DNA of 64,000 nt from positions 682,001 through 746,000 of the forward strand of contig NZ_FTPP01000001.1 in the NCBI RefSeq assembly GCF_900156345.1, in the 5' to 3' direction. Shown in pieces: positions 63,720 through 64,000 of the stretch (its first letter is position 1; every line of letters starts with the position of its first letter). The position numbers and the translations under genes were made by a program. The stretch is from Pontibacter indicus (GTDB lineage: Bacteria > Bacteroidota > Bacteroidia > Cytophagales > Hymenobacteraceae). A model generated the notes under the pieces. The model ran no database searches. It had not been told where the DNA came from and worked only from the letters and a program-made list of their open reading frames with translations.

Positions 63720-64000
63720 TTACCAGGCGATGCCGTAGTCTTCGCCGTGGTTGCTGGATCCTCCCCAGAAGCTGCCGTGTTTCCAGTCGAAGAAGACGGC
63801 GTTGATCGGCCCGCTGGTGCGGTCGCCGAAGCTCAGGGTATAGCCCATTTTTTTGAGTTCGTTGCGCACCGAGTCGGGGGTGCTTTCGTTGAGCAGGATG
63901 TGGCCCGGCTTGGGTTTGCGATCATCGGTCTTGGTGCCGCCGAGCGAGAGCCAGAGTTGGTTGGTATTAAAGTTGGCTGCCTCAGCTGCTTTTTGCACGT
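63720..64000 (-). CDS. ggt: gamma-glutamyltranspeptidase, C-terminal end (partial at the window edge)
   Basis: The minus-strand frame runs off the right end of the window. The visible 93 residues match the end of the small subunit: GHILLNESTPDSVRNELKKMGYTLSFGDRTSGPIN (seen in pieces) and the final GGSSNHGEDYGIAW. The catalytic Thr and the rest are outside. GGT cleaves gamma-glutamyl bonds of glutathione in the periplasm. Confidence 0.88.
   Translation of the reverse strand, partial: VQKAAEAANFNTNQLWLSLGGTKTDDRKPKPGHILLNESTPDSVRNELKKMGYTLSFGDRTSGPINAVFFDWKHGSFWGGSSNHGEDYGIAW

Noticed and set aside
1..64000. The AGGTATAG motif as a polar chromosome-segregation signal (KOPS-like)
   Set aside because: Both orientations are about equally common in every segment, so there is no strand polarity in this window.

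Overview
The window looks like chromosomal DNA of a Bacteroidota bacterium, most likely a Cytophagales/Hymenobacteraceae-type organism such as Pontibacter. The evidence is SusC/SusD pairs, A-rich leaders without clear Shine-Dalgarno sites, many small lipoproteins, DUF5777 and DUF5723 outer-membrane proteins, two ECF sigma/anti-sigma pairs and roughly 50% GC. The genus is inference. I saw no rRNA, tRNA or CRISPR array.

Layout. 1-2.4 kb: the end of one M16B peptidase gene and its partner, which have complementary catalytic residues. 2.4-6.5 kb: a duplicated 95-bp block, a small lipoprotein, hrpB and an ankyrin protein. 6.5-12.6 kb: a minus-strand signalling operon of an output-less phytochrome, a giant CheB-CheR-PAS-histidine kinase and an IsdG-like monooxygenase. 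12.8-19 kb: two ECF sigma/anti-sigma pairs, a lipoprotein, ExbD and a quinone-oxidoreductase-like enzyme. 19.2-21.1 kb: two ferritin-like proteins (one a Tat substrate) and tatA, then a relic of an ACR3 arsenite permease. 21.4-33.7 kb: MscS, zinc peptidases, a MATE pump, a serine hydrolase, a cytochrome/YceI/DUF5777 operon and a GH20 hexosaminidase. 34.2-46.4 kb: SRAP/YedK followed by a seven-gene minus-strand defence operon: hsdM, an unknown gene, an OLD-like ATPase/TOPRIM, hsdS (split by an in-frame TAA), hsdR, a PLD-type nuclease and a GmrSD-like DUF262 protein. 46.4-47.4 kb: a REP-associated transposase (RAYT) surrounded and interrupted by its own REP palindromes. 47.5-52.4 kb: lipoproteins, a TspO-like protein and two dehydrogenase-fold enzymes. 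52.5-60 kb: SusC/SusD with two phosphoesterases. 60-64 kb: a serine hydrolase, a DUF5723 protein and the end of a gamma-glutamyltranspeptidase.

The points that most deserve attention are these. (1) A short motif, AGGTATAG (extended CAGGTATAGC), is present far above chance on both strands, lies inside terminators in inverted form, forms a pure hexamer array (CTATAC)10 against a start codon, and is almost absent from the AT-rich defence island; it resembles a DNA-uptake-type or highly iterated motif. (2) The multi-system defence operon lies between direct REP copies. (3) A RAYT gene contains its own REPs in frame and uses a REP for its stop codon. (4) A phytochrome operon may carry both its output kinase and a chromophore-supplying enzyme.
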